A stretch of DNA of 64,000 bases from Chitinophagaceae bacterium. Lineage in GTDB: Bacteria; Bacteroidota; Bacteroidia; Chitinophagales; Chitinophagaceae. The stretch covers positions 186,001-250,000 of the forward strand of contig JAGXRG010000012.1 in NCBI GenBank assembly GCA_018335935.1, given 5' to 3'. The position numbers and the translations under genes are program-made. Of this stretch, positions 44,601-53,592 are shown piece after piece. Numbering within the stretch: the stretch's first letter is position 1; every line of letters begins with the position of its first letter. The notes beneath the pieces are model-generated. The model ran no database searches. It was not told where the DNA came from and saw only the letters and a list, made by a program, of their open reading frames with translations.

Positions 44601-46312
44601 CCTATAAAATCGAAATTAGGGTCTGTAATTTTTAGCTCTCCATTAAAATATTTGTTTTGAAAAGTACCATTTGTAATAATATTATTATAACCATATCCAT
44701 TATACTCAAACTTATTGAAAGCACCTTCGAGCTTTGTTTTTAGCTTTTCTACATTAAAACTAAAGCCATCAAAGTTTCCTACAAAATCAACCATTCCTAA
44801 TTGCTGGTTATTTAAAAATTTACCCAAATGAAATTGGCTAAAGTTTAAAGTTCCATTATAAGTAGCTTCCTTTTTTGTCGGAAGTTGCATGTTAATATTA
44901 GAAATTAAACTGCCAATTGCTGTTGTAATGGTACTATTAGTATTAAACTTACTTGTTGTACCATTAAAACTACCTTTAAATAAAATGGTGCCTAAAGCAG
45001 TTAAATTTGGACTTTGAATATCTTTTAATGATGGTATAATGGCACTTAAATCTTTATGATTGGTTTTAATTTCTCCATTATTAAATCCAATAAATGTTTT
45101 ATCTATATCAGGCAAGCCTTTCATAGATAAATTCCCTGAAATGGTGGTACCATTATTTTTTTCTTTGGCAAATAAATTAGTAAAATTAAAGTCGGAAACA
45201 GTACCATAAAAATTACCATCAAGCTGCAATTCTTTTTTCCAATTTTTCAAATCAGCAGTAAAGAATGCTATATCATCGCTACTTACAAATGCGTTTCTGA
45301 ATCTTGCTTGCATAGTAACATTGGTAGCATATTCGGCAAAATCATCGTCGAAATTATTAAACTTCATTGCATAATAATTGGTGAGATGACTCTTATTCGT
45401 TAACAAATCAAAATTGGCTAACTCTAAAATTCTTGGAGTCCATTTTAAATTAGCCTTAAGTTGTTTTAGCAAAAGACCACTTCTTTCAACAGCATTGATA
45501 TTGATTATAGATTTTAATGTATCTCCATGCACATTAAAACGATCTAGATCAATATTTAACTTCGATAGCCATATATGGGCTCCATCAAATCCTTCTATAG
45601 GTTTATCAAAATCATTATTGATTAATAAAATACCATTTTTAATATTAAATTGTTTTACTGTTAACTGTAGTAAATTTTCAGGTATGGTTAAATCGGGAGG
45701 AGGAAATATATAATTGGCTGGTCTATTACCATCAAATTTTTGAATGTCTACAAAGGGTTCTTCAATTTGAATATTATCAATTTCAAAAATATTTTTATTA
45801 AAGTTTACATGCTTTGCTTCAACAAGTAAATCTTTAAACTTAATAGTTAAAGTTTCTCCTCTCCATGCATCATGTTTAATAATGTGTATATTAGAGAAAT
45901 CAAGCTTTTGAATTTGATAATTTGTAGAAGATTTTTTTGTAGAAGGCTTATCAGAAGCAAAATGATTGATTATATATTGGTAATTCCAAACACTATCTTC
46001 CCTATTCATTTTAATAAGAGCATTGTTAATGCCTAGATAAGAAATAGTAACATTATTCTTTAAAAAAAACCAATCTGTAATCTGTAAACTTATACTACCA
46101 GCATGTAATAAAGTATCAGATTTTCTATCTAAAACCAACACATCATTAATATTAGCTTTATTAAATAAGCTAAAACTTACACTTTTTATTTCAACTTTAG
46201 AGTTTAAGTCTTTTGATAATTTTTTTGTTGCAATATCTACCAACCAATTTTGAATAATTGCAGTCTGAATGGCAAATGCTAGTAACCCAATTACTAAAAC
46301 AATAACCAGCAA
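41612..46312 (-). CDS. tamB: Translocation and assembly module / AsmA-like protein TamB (DUF490)
   Basis: A 1566-residue inner-membrane-anchored periplasm-spanning protein. One N-terminal helix (LVIVLVIGLLAFAIQTAII) is followed by a very long beta-rich groove-like body. The C-terminal DUF490 domain contains DLDIRGKYNIEEGSYDF, LTGKLMQPDIKFRFDFP and NLKFKIGKSFFSDKVRFTFG. TamB-like proteins help insert outer-membrane proteins or move phospholipids. The listed start is a TTG; 11 further in-frame codons beginning with CTG at 46345 give a better leader (KKYLKIFGKAL). It is convergent with rlmN and the largest gene in the window. Confidence 0.88.
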   Translation of the reverse strand: MLVIVLVIGLLAFAIQTAIIQNWLVDIATKKLSKDLNSKVEIKSVSFSLFNKANINDVLVLDRKSDTLLHAGSISLQITDWFFLKNNVTISYLGINNALIKMNREDSVWNYQYIINHFASDKPSTKKSSTNYQIQKLDFSNIHIIKHDAWRGETLTIKFKDLLVEAKHVNFNKNIFEIDNIQIEEPFVDIQKFDGNRPANYIFPPPDLTIPENLLQLTVKQFNIKNGILLINNDFDKPIEGFDGAHIWLSKLNIDLDRFNVHGDTLKSIININAVERSGLLLKQLKANLKWTPRILELANFDLLTNKSHLTNYYAMKFNNFDDDFAEYATNVTMQARFRNAFVSSDDIAFFTADLKNWKKELQLDGNFYGTVSDFNFTNLFAKEKNNGTTISGNLSMKGLPDIDKTFIGFNNGEIKTNHKDLSAIIPSLKDIQSPNLTALGTILFKGSFNGTTSKFNTNSTITTAIGSLISNINMQLPTKKEATYNGTLNFSQFHLGKFLNNQQLGMVDFVGNFDGFSFNVEKLKTKLEGAFNKFEYNGYGYNNIITNGTFQNKYFNGELKITDPNFDFIGNAEADFSKELPQFNILADLKQSNLKALNFSNEPLSLIGLLDINFTGTNIDNFKGSAKFLNASISNKNATIKFDSLNLFSDYYDSTKYLHLASNDFSANIYGDFKILDLPNAFQHFLHNYYPAYIAAPKGLIKDQQFKFDLTTRYVEPYLQLFDKKIKGFNDARLSGIIDTKDSKFDLDLLMPYGRYNNFEATGLSIKGRGNIDTLSLTGVMNNFKVSDSLNFPNTKISITSHKDLSNISLKTSASNTLNDANLNAIVETSTNGVKIKFNPSSFVLNDKRWNLDKEGEINLTKNLTEAKKVKFIQGFQEISIETSPDEGGNTSSLDIVLKNVVAGDLTSLFLKDLKIEGITNGNIHVDDVFGKINAFANLKIDQFRIDTDSVGVAYIKSNYNSRTGLISANIISPNKDYNFTIDGLFDVKANAVKPINTILNLSNSKIDLVQKLIGYDVFSNLKGYATGNLNISGSPSELDLAGKVNLTNASLKVNYTQVKYLIDSALISFDKDGIDFGEFIIKDTLGNIGNVRGKLYEKHFKKLTFDFDLSTNKLLLINTSFTDNNLFYGHAIGKATLIFKGPEDNCKMIITSEANEASHFTIPNSNSRETSDASFIVFRPIGVEMTEVKKQSNFNLSVDLDLIANNKVDFDVILDEVTGDVIKAKGNGRIKIKVGTNEDLDIRGKYNIEEGSYDFNFQSFIRKPFILKKGDNNFIEWSGSPYDANVHIDAMFEAKNISIKELIGNAQASFNTASRNYRDDVYVIATLTGKLMQPDIKFRFDFPQNSPIKNDDVFDRFRRKIESDENEMLKQVTYLIVFNSFAPYGDASVEQTNFTSIGVNSISSILTRQINKTFTNLLYKITNDKSLAFDLSSNVYSSNDLFSQGNINATSSQFDRYNLKFKIGKSFFSDKVRFTFGSDFDINLRSSAQSGNFQWLPDWNVEWSLTNDKNLVLIVFSKNSLDISGNSLGRRNRQGIGISYKKDFDNSPFEKKNKQIEFVEPKSN

Positions 46313-46502
46313 AGCTTTACCAAATATTTTTAGATACTTTTTCAGATATTAATCAATGATTTACAAAACTAAGTTCATTTAAGAAAAGTTGTGGTATTGG
46401 ATTGGTTTAAAATGTTAAGTTTATCCATAAATTTTAAAATCTAAAATTTAATGATTCAGTTAAAGTAATTAGGATAAAAAAACGCAATTATTAAAATTAT
46501 AC

Positions 46503-46510
46503 TAAGTTTG
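46503..46510 (+). promoter_or_regulatory. Candidate -7 box upstream of accD
   Basis: TAAGTTTG matches TAnnTTTG exactly, 21 bases before the accD ATG. No clear TTG stands at the -33 position. Confidence 0.4.
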
Positions 46511-46531
46511 CCATCCTCTTAATTTAAATTT

Positions 46532-47452
46532 ATGAGAAAAGAAAGAGAAGAAGATTTTGAACAGAACCTAACTGGAGATGAAACACCTGGTACTGAAGAT
46601 GTAAAACCAAAGTGGTATAATAGAATCAGAAAAGGAATAACAACCGAAACTGCTGATAAGAAAGAAACACCAGAAGGTTTATGGAATAAGTGCCCCGAAT
46701 GTAATTTTATTACTACTACTTCTGATTTAAAGGAGAATTTATTTATTTGTAGTAAGTGTAATTATCACCACAGAATCGGTTCTGTAGAATATTTCAACAT
46801 ACTATTTGACAATAAAGAGTATGAAATACTTTTTGATAATATTAGAAGTAAAGATTTTTTAAACTTTACCGATTTAAAAAATTATCAAAAACGTTTAGAT
46901 GAAATTCATGCTAAAAGCGATTTAAAAGACTCTATGCGTGTTGCAGTAGGTTGTGCAAATGGCGAAAAAATGGTGGTAGCCTGTATGGATTTTGAATTTA
47001 TTGGTGGAAGTTTAGGTAGTGTAATGGGAGAAAAATTCAGCAGAGCAGTTGATTATTGTTTAGAACACAAACTACCTTTTATTGTAATTAGCAAAAGTGG
47101 TGGTGCACGTATGATGGAAAGTGCATTTAGCTTAATGCAATTAGCAAAAACCAGTGGTAAACTTTCTCAATTAAGCGATGCTAAACTGCCTTATATCTCT
47201 ATTTTAACTGACCCCACTTTTGGTGGTATTTCTGCAAGTTTTGGAATGCTAGGCGATTTAAATATTGCTGAACCTGGTGCTCTTATTGGTTTTGCCGGAC
47301 CACGTGTTATTAAAGAAACCATTAAAAAAGATTTACCAGAAGGTTTTCAACGCAGCGAATTTTTATTAGAGCATGGTTTTTTAGATTTTATTATCGATAG
47401 AAAAAACATGAAGGCTAAACTGGCTCAGTTGATTCAGTTGTTTAGAAGCTAA
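46532..47452 (+). CDS. accD: Acetyl-CoA carboxylase carboxyltransferase subunit beta
   Basis: A 306-residue subunit moving the carboxyl group from biotin to acetyl-CoA to form malonyl-CoA. The zinc ribbon is CPECNFITTT with FICSKCNYHHRIG. The crotonase-like core has SLGSVMGEKFSRAVDY, ISKSGGARMMES, LTDPTFGGISASFGMLGD and ALIGFAGPRVIKET. Length fits the separate beta subunit. smpB follows after seven bases. Confidence 0.94.
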   Translation: MRKEREEDFEQNLTGDETPGTEDVKPKWYNRIRKGITTETADKKETPEGLWNKCPECNFITTTSDLKENLFICSKCNYHHRIGSVEYFNILFDNKEYEILFDNIRSKDFLNFTDLKNYQKRLDEIHAKSDLKDSMRVAVGCANGEKMVVACMDFEFIGGSLGSVMGEKFSRAVDYCLEHKLPFIVISKSGGARMMESAFSLMQLAKTSGKLSQLSDAKLPYISILTDPTFGGISASFGMLGDLNIAEPGALIGFAGPRVIKETIKKDLPEGFQRSEFLLEHGFLDFIIDRKNMKAKLAQLIQLFRS

Positions 47453-47459
47453 TATTGAA

Positions 47460-47900
47460 ATGAGTCAAGAATTTAACAATAGGCAAGCTTTCTTTAATTA
47501 TTTCATTGAACAAAAATTTGAAGCTGGTATTGTTTTATTAGGTACAGAAGTAAAAAGTATTAGAGAAGGCAAACTCAGTTTTAATGACGCTTTTTGTATT
47601 TTAGAAGATAATGAAGTATGGCTTCGAGGTCTATATATTGCTGAATATAAACTAGGCACTACCAACAACCACATTGCTGTTCACGATAGAAAACTTTTAC
47701 TTAAAAGAAGAGAAATTAGTAAACTTCAAGCTGCAACAAAAGAAAAAGGACTGACCATTATTCCACTTAAAGTTTTTATTAACGATAAGAATTTAGTTAA
47801 AGTTGAAATTGGTGTTGCCAAAGGAAAAAAACTGTACGACAAAAGAGAAACCATCAAGAAAAAAGATAATGATAGGGAAATGAAAAGGTATTTAAAATAG
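47460..47900 (+). CDS. smpB: SsrA-binding protein SmpB
   Basis: A 146-residue tmRNA partner for ribosome rescue, with FEAGIVLLGTEVKSIREGK, FCILEDNEVWLRGLYIAEY, RKLLLKRREISKLQ and the basic tail KLYDKRETIKKKDNDREMKR. Full length. Its tmRNA (ssrA) is not in the window as far as I can see. Confidence 0.93.
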   Translation: MSQEFNNRQAFFNYFIEQKFEAGIVLLGTEVKSIREGKLSFNDAFCILEDNEVWLRGLYIAEYKLGTTNNHIAVHDRKLLLKRREISKLQAATKEKGLTIIPLKVFINDKNLVKVEIGVAKGKKLYDKRETIKKKDNDREMKRYLK

Positions 47901-47904
47901 CTTT

Positions 47905-48582
47905 TTATTTCTTATCATAAAATTCAATATTCACATCTTCCAAAGTTCCATTATCCATAGCTGCAAAAAGACTCAATACATCGGTTTCTAATCGTTCAAA
48001 AATTGTTGTTGCAACTTCATTATTCATCATAAATTGAAAAGAACTTAATTCATAGAAGTTATCTATTTTAGACAGTTGTAAACAGATAAACCCAGAAATC
48101 TTCAAATCTCTTTTCTTCAAATTTTCGCTAATCAATTGCTCAATTAAATTCAATTCAAATTCATTCTTTTCATTCAACATCTTATAATTCTTACCATCAG
48201 TCAGAATAACTATTTGTTCTGTATTTACTGAGTTTGAAGTAATCTCTTTTTGTACTAAAGCTGAAAGACTTGATTCTTGTATGGTTTCTTGAGCAGCACC
48301 CACAATAATTATTCTATCCATAAAAGAATTTGCCTTCAACTTATCGTAAAAACCATTATTCAAAACTTGCTCATTTGACAAAACAACCACGTCAATTTTT
48401 TGGTTAACACAAAAATTTACAATATCATTCTCATCATCAAAATCAATGTTTACAAATGATTCTGATTGATTATTTAGGATGTTTGGAGCAGCAAAAAAAT
48501 GCTGAGTGTAATGATGACTCAACTTCAATTTATCACCTAAAATACATGCAAAATCTTCGTTGCCTATTATTAAAATATTCAT
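47905..48582 (-). CDS. Shortened PurD-like protein lacking the ATP-grasp core
   Basis: A 225-residue intact frame. Its first ~110 residues follow the N-terminal domain of PurD (glycinamide ribonucleotide synthetase): MNILIIGNEDFACILGDKLK, a FFAAPN segment, NIDFDDENDIVNFC and IDVVVLSNEQVLNNG. Then come ILTDGKNYKML and GFICLQLSKI...ELSSFQFMMNNEVATTIF with LETDVLSLFAAM, echoing late PurD. The middle ATP-binding part and the glycine-rich loops of the usual ~425-residue enzyme are missing, and catalytic residues are replaced. It cannot be an active ligase. It might bind a nucleotide precursor or partner with another protein. The likeness was judged by eye. Confidence 0.6.
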   Translation of the reverse strand: MNILIIGNEDFACILGDKLKLSHHYTQHFFAAPNILNNQSESFVNIDFDDENDIVNFCVNQKIDVVVLSNEQVLNNGFYDKLKANSFMDRIIIVGAAQETIQESSLSALVQKEITSNSVNTEQIVILTDGKNYKMLNEKNEFELNLIEQLISENLKKRDLKISGFICLQLSKIDNFYELSSFQFMMNNEVATTIFERLETDVLSLFAAMDNGTLEDVNIEFYDKK

Positions 48583-48621
48583 ATTTATTAATTGCTGCCA
48601 AAAGTAAATATGAAATATGAA

Positions 48622-48650
48622 TTGGTAGTTTAAGATTTATCCCTATTTTG
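48622..48650 (+). promoter_or_regulatory. Candidate promoter of the first POT gene
   Basis: TTG at 48622-48624, a 19-base spacer and TATTTTG at 48644-48650, similar to TAnnTTTG but one base shorter. It lies 29 bases before the start codon. Confidence 0.4.
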
Positions 48651-48679
48651 GCATCTTTAATTAAAATCAAAACTGTTAT

Positions 48680-50359
48680 ATGAATCAAACTGCAACTGCA
48701 AAACAAGGTCACCCTAAAGGTTTATGGGTTTTGTTTGGAACTGAAATGTGGGAAAGGTTTAACTTTTATGGAATGCGTACATTATTGACTTTATTCATTG
48801 TAAACGCATTAATGATGAGTAAAGAACAATCATCAATTATTTATGGTGGTTTTTTGGGTCTATGTTATTTAACACCCATGTTAGGTGGTTTTATATCTGA
48901 TAAGTTTTTAGGAAACAGATATTGCATTATGTTGGGAGGTTTAGTAATGGCTATCGGTCAGTTTTTACTTTTCACAAGTGCCACTGTTTTTACATCAAAC
49001 CTAGATTTAGCTAGAACAATTTTATACATTGCCTTAGGCTTTATCATTCTTGGAAATGGTTTCTTTAAGCCTAATATTTCTAGCATGGTAGGTAGTTTAT
49101 ACCCTAAAGGAGAAAAAAATAAACTAGATACTGCATTCACCATTTTTTATATGGGTATTAATGTTGGTGCATTTCTTGGCCAATTTATTTGTCCAATGCT
49201 TGGTGATGTTGTTGCTGCTGATGGAACAAGAGATGTATTTGCTTTTAAATGGGGATTTTTAGCTGCAGGTATGGCCATGTTAATTGGTACACTTACTTTC
49301 TTTTTATTAAAAGATAAATATGTAACAACACCAGATGGCAGAGCCATTGGAGATTTACCATCTCGTAATGTTTCTTCAGATTATGAAGAAGGAGAATCCC
49401 AAAGTGCACAATTTACCAGTAAAGCTTTAACTATTGCTATAATCAGCTTTATTGGTTTAGGCTTAATATTTCATTATGTGGCAGGTCAAAATGTAATTTA
49501 TTCAATCATTTATGGTTCTGGATTAACACTTGCTGGTTTAATTTTAAGTGATAAATCATTAACTAAAGTAGAAACAGATAGAATTCTAGTTATTTATATT
49601 GTTTCTTTCTTTATCATCTTTTTCTGGGCTGCTTTTGAACAAGCTGGTTCATCTTTAACTTTTATTGCAGATAATCAAACAGACAGAAACTTTTTTGGTT
49701 GGAATATGCCACCTTCAATGGTACAAATATTCAATGGAATATTTGTTGTAATGTTTGCTGTACCTTTTAGCTTGTTGTGGGATAAATTAAGAGCAAAAGG
49801 TAAAGAACCTATTTCTCCATTTAAGCAAGCTATTGGTTTAGCTTTAATTGCATTAAGCTATTTTATAATTGCTCATAATGTAAAAGATTTAGGTAACACA
49901 GGTTTATTAGCCATCTATTGGTTAATCTTATTGTATTTATTACAAACTTTTGGAGAATTATGTTTATCGCCAATTGGACTTTCATTAGTTGGTAAACTTG
50001 CACCAAAAAGATTTGCTTCATTGTTATTTGGTGTGTTCTTTTTATCGAATGCTTCTGGATATGCCTTAGCTGGAACTTTAGGTTCTATTCTTCCTGCAAC
50101 TGGTGCAGATTTTGAAGTTGCAACTAAAGCTGGAATTAATTTACAAGATATTTTAGATAAAAAAATAGTACCAACTGCAGAGAATTTAAAGTTTTTAGTA
50201 GACAATAAAATTCGTGATCATTATCCAACATTTGCAGGATTTACTATTACTAACTTATATGAATTCTTTATGGTATTTGTAATTTTATGTGGTATTGCTT
50301 CAATCTTACTTTTCTCTTTAACACCAAGATTAAAGAAGATGATGCATGATGCTGGATAA
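48680..50359 (+). CDS. POT-family proton-dependent peptide transporter (1 of 3)
   Basis: A 559-residue carrier with 12-14 helices. POT marks are GTEMWERFNFYGMRTLLTLF (the ExxERF motif that couples protons), LGNGFFKPNISSMVG, FYMGINVGAFLGQ and FGELCLSPIGLSLVGKLAP. It imports di- and tripeptides. First of three tandem relatives that are clearly divergent, suggesting different peptide ranges. A terminator separates it from the second. Confidence 0.92.
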   Translation: MNQTATAKQGHPKGLWVLFGTEMWERFNFYGMRTLLTLFIVNALMMSKEQSSIIYGGFLGLCYLTPMLGGFISDKFLGNRYCIMLGGLVMAIGQFLLFTSATVFTSNLDLARTILYIALGFIILGNGFFKPNISSMVGSLYPKGEKNKLDTAFTIFYMGINVGAFLGQFICPMLGDVVAADGTRDVFAFKWGFLAAGMAMLIGTLTFFLLKDKYVTTPDGRAIGDLPSRNVSSDYEEGESQSAQFTSKALTIAIISFIGLGLIFHYVAGQNVIYSIIYGSGLTLAGLILSDKSLTKVETDRILVIYIVSFFIIFFWAAFEQAGSSLTFIADNQTDRNFFGWNMPPSMVQIFNGIFVVMFAVPFSLLWDKLRAKGKEPISPFKQAIGLALIALSYFIIAHNVKDLGNTGLLAIYWLILLYLLQTFGELCLSPIGLSLVGKLAPKRFASLLFGVFFLSNASGYALAGTLGSILPATGADFEVATKAGINLQDILDKKIVPTAENLKFLVDNKIRDHYPTFAGFTITNLYEFFMVFVILCGIASILLFSLTPRLKKMMHDAG

Positions 50360-50394
50360 TTATTTTCAAAGCTATTTAATTCATTAACTTTATC

Positions 50395-50424
50395 GAGCCA
50401 CTTAAAAAAAGTGGCTCTTTTTTT
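50395..50424 (+). terminator. Terminator between POT genes 1 and 2
   Basis: A perfect 9-bp stem, gagccactt (50395-50403) with aagtggctc (50409-50417), and seven T. Confidence 0.85.
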
Positions 50425-50436
50425 AAACTAATTTTT

Positions 50437-52068
50437 ATGTGGAAAAAACATCCAAAAGCATTACCATTCTTATTTTTTTCAGAAATGTGGGAACGATTTG
50501 GTTATTATTTAATGATTGGAATTTTTACTTTGTATTTGAAAGATGTTAATGCAGGTTTTGGAATGACAGAAGCTGAATCAGCAGATTTATATGGAACATT
50601 TATTGCCCTTGTTTTTTTAACACCTTTTTTAGGAGGTTTAATTGCCGATAGATATTGGGGATATCAGAAATCAATTATAATTGGTGGTATTTTAATGGGT
50701 ATTGGTTATTGTTTAATGGTGGTTCATTCTTTACCAGTTTTATATGTTGCTATGACATTTGTAATTGTTGGTAATGGTTTTTTTAAACCCAATATTTCTA
50801 CTTTATTAGGTAATACATATACAACAGAAGAACATAATCATCAAAAAGATGAAGGCTATAATATTTTCTACATGGGCATAAATGTTGGTGCATTTATTTG
50901 CAATTTTTTTGGTGCTGTTTTATATATTGTTTATGGCTGGGGTTATGCCTTTATTGCAGCTGGAATTGGAATGTTTTTGGGAGTAATCATCTTTATTATT
51001 GGCAAACAACATTATGTAAAGTATGATGTAAAAAAAGGCATGAAAGAAGGCGATATGTCGTTGGCAAAAATTGGCTTACTTATTTTGGTTCCTTCAATTA
51101 TTGCTGGCGTTATAGGTTGGATGATTCCAAATAATTGGTTTGGTTCTGACTCTACGGATGCTTTCATTTTTGCTTGTATTCCTATTATTTATTTTTATAC
51201 TTCTTTATATACTAAAGCTGATAAAGATGAGAAAAGACCAATTGCAGCTTTACTTGCAATTTTTGCTGTAGTTGTGTTATTCTGGGCTGTATTCAAACAA
51301 AATGGTTCAGCATTAAATACTTGGGCAGATAGATATACTGATAGACAATTATCGAACACAACAAAGGAATTTATTACTGATATTAAATTAGCTAAAGTTG
51401 TAACTTATCAAAAAGATTCTGTTCCAGTTTATGATCATCAATTTAGAATTCAAAAAGCCGATGGAAAAGTTATTAAAGAACTCAACTATCCAGCATATTT
51501 TAAAAACGTAAAACCAGAAAATCTGCCAAAAGAAAATGAAGAAGTTAGTTTATGGTCAACCAATTTAAGTCAATCTATTAATCCTGGCTGGGTAATACTT
51601 CTAACACCTTTGGTTGTTGCTTTTTTTGCTTTCTTAAAAAGAAGAAACAAAGAACCATCTACAGCTACAAAAATTGCATTTGGGTTATTTATATCTGGTT
51701 TATCTGCACTAGTAATGGTGGCTGCAGTTTATGCCTCAAATAATGGTACAGAAAAAGCTTCTGTTTGGTGGCTTATTGGTAGTTATGGTGTCATAACAAT
51801 TGGAGAATTATTTTTAAGTCCAATGGGTTTATCATTAGTATCTAAATTAAGCCCTGTAAGAATTACATCATTAATGATGGGAGGTTGGTTTTTAGCCACT
51901 TCTATTGGTAATAAATTATCAGGAGTTCTTGCAACCATGTGGGATTCTTATGAAAAAAAGTCGAATTTCTTTTTACTTAATTTCAGTTTACTCATGTTTG
52001 CTGCATTAGTTTGTTTTATAATGTTAAGATGGTTAAATAACATAATGAAAGAAAAAGGGCTACACTAA
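50437..52068 (+). CDS. POT-family proton-dependent peptide transporter (2 of 3)
   Basis: A 543-residue carrier with SEMWERFGYYLMIGIFTLY, VGNGFFKPNISTLLGNTY, FYMGINVGAFICNFFGAV and IGELFLSPMGLSLVSKLSP. A soluble insert of roughly 80 residues lies between helices after the FWAVFKQNGSALNTWADRY segment (residues about 300-380). That position differs from the first carrier. It begins 13 bases after a terminator and is followed by POT gene 3 after 13 bases, so the last two are probably co-transcribed. Confidence 0.92.
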   Translation: MWKKHPKALPFLFFSEMWERFGYYLMIGIFTLYLKDVNAGFGMTEAESADLYGTFIALVFLTPFLGGLIADRYWGYQKSIIIGGILMGIGYCLMVVHSLPVLYVAMTFVIVGNGFFKPNISTLLGNTYTTEEHNHQKDEGYNIFYMGINVGAFICNFFGAVLYIVYGWGYAFIAAGIGMFLGVIIFIIGKQHYVKYDVKKGMKEGDMSLAKIGLLILVPSIIAGVIGWMIPNNWFGSDSTDAFIFACIPIIYFYTSLYTKADKDEKRPIAALLAIFAVVVLFWAVFKQNGSALNTWADRYTDRQLSNTTKEFITDIKLAKVVTYQKDSVPVYDHQFRIQKADGKVIKELNYPAYFKNVKPENLPKENEEVSLWSTNLSQSINPGWVILLTPLVVAFFAFLKRRNKEPSTATKIAFGLFISGLSALVMVAAVYASNNGTEKASVWWLIGSYGVITIGELFLSPMGLSLVSKLSPVRITSLMMGGWFLATSIGNKLSGVLATMWDSYEKKSNFFLLNFSLLMFAALVCFIMLRWLNNIMKEKGLH

Positions 52069-52081
52069 ATTTTAAATAGTT

Positions 52082-53542
52082 ATGCAAAACCACAAGCAAC
52101 CAAAGGCACTTTATTTATTATTTTTCACAGAAATGTGGGAACGTTTTTCTTTCTATGGAATGAAAGCTTTGTTATTAGCCTATATGGTTACCCAAATAAA
52201 ATTTGATGAACCTAAAGCTTATGCCATATTAGGATCTTATGCTGCTTTAGTTTATACAATGCCAATGTTTGGTGGCATGATTGCTGATAAATTTTTAGGG
52301 TATAGAAAAGCAATTGTTTTTGGTGGAATTATTATGAGTGTTGGACATTTTGTTTTAGCAATTCCTCAAGAATGGAGTTTTTTTTATGGTATGGCTTTTA
52401 TTATTTGTGGCAATGGATTTTTTAAACCTAACATTTCAAGTTTAGTAGGAACTTTATACGAAGAGAATGATGTTAGAAGAGATAGTGGATTCTCTTTATT
52501 TTATATGGGCATCAATATTGGTGCAGCTTTAGGAGGCTTGCTTTGTGGTTATGTTGGACAAAAAATAAATTGGCATTATGGTTTTGGATTGGCTGGAATA
52601 TTTATGATTTTAGGATTAGTTGTTTTTGTTTTGGGTAAAAATATTTTGCAAGATAAAGGCCTTCCTCCAAGTGAAGAAGTTTTAAAAAAGCCCATCTTGA
52701 GTTTTATAAAAACTGAACATTTTATTTATTTAGCCACCTTATTATTAGTTCCAGCAGTTGTGTTTTTATTTAACCAATATTCTATAATGGATTATATAAT
52801 GTTTGGATTGGGATTTCTATCCTTCATTTATATTTTGTGGATTGGTTTTAAACTTGACTTAGAATCGAGAAATAAATTGTTTGCAGCATTAGTAATGATT
52901 GTATTTTCTGTTTTGTTTTGGGCATTTTACGAACAAAATTCAGGATCACTGAATTTGTTTGCAATGAGAAATGTAAATATGACAATTAATGGTGCCGAGT
53001 TGCCAGCATTAGCAATAAATAATTTTCTACCACCTGGATGGGTAATCATTTTAAGTATTGTATTTGCTTGGTTATGGCCTTGGTTAAATCAAAAAGGAAA
53101 AGAACCATCAACTCCTTTAAAATTTTCATTGTCATTTATACTTATGGGTATTGGTTTTTTTGTTTTTTATTTAGCTTGTAATAATAACATTCAAACAGGT
53201 TTAATTCCCTTGTGGACCTTTGTTCTTGGATACTTTTTTATAATTGCAGGCGAATTATGTTTATCGCCAATTGGTTTATCAATGATAACAAAATTATCTC
53301 CAACTAAAATCGTAGGACTTATGATGGGCATATGGTTTTTTGCTAGTGCAATTGGAGAGTTTATGGCAGGAAAAATTGGTGCATTAATGAGTGTTCCAGA
53401 AGCTGTTCAAAATAATTCTGTAGCTTCAATGCCATACTATTCAAGCATTTTGAGCAATATAGCATTAGGCTGTTTAGCAGTTGGAGTAACATTGTTTTTA
53501 TTTGTTCCTCTTTTAAAAAAATGGATGAAAAATATTAATTAA
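52082..53542 (+). CDS. POT-family proton-dependent peptide transporter (3 of 3)
   Basis: A 486-residue carrier, the shortest of the three, lacking the larger insert. Visible: TEMWERFSFYGMKALLLAYM, CGNGFFKPNISSLVGTLY, FYMGINIGAALGGLLCGYVG, FWAFYEQNSGSLNLFAMRN and AGELCLSPIGLSMITKLSP. It likely completes a peptide-uptake set suited to protein-rich growth. A saccharopine-dehydrogenase-like gene follows after 50 bases. Confidence 0.92.
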   Translation: MQNHKQPKALYLLFFTEMWERFSFYGMKALLLAYMVTQIKFDEPKAYAILGSYAALVYTMPMFGGMIADKFLGYRKAIVFGGIIMSVGHFVLAIPQEWSFFYGMAFIICGNGFFKPNISSLVGTLYEENDVRRDSGFSLFYMGINIGAALGGLLCGYVGQKINWHYGFGLAGIFMILGLVVFVLGKNILQDKGLPPSEEVLKKPILSFIKTEHFIYLATLLLVPAVVFLFNQYSIMDYIMFGLGFLSFIYILWIGFKLDLESRNKLFAALVMIVFSVLFWAFYEQNSGSLNLFAMRNVNMTINGAELPALAINNFLPPGWVIILSIVFAWLWPWLNQKGKEPSTPLKFSLSFILMGIGFFVFYLACNNNIQTGLIPLWTFVLGYFFIIAGELCLSPIGLSMITKLSPTKIVGLMMGIWFFASAIGEFMAGKIGALMSVPEAVQNNSVASMPYYSSILSNIALGCLAVGVTLFLFVPLLKKWMKNIN

Positions 53543-53592
53543 AACAACTTCAAAATTTAAGTATTAAGGTTTTATAATCAAAAAAATAAACA

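Noticed and set aside
47905-48582. The PurD-like gene as a pseudogene
   Set aside because: The frame is free of stops over 225 codons, has a clean start and normal spacing to neighbours; the loss looks like domain removal and not decay.
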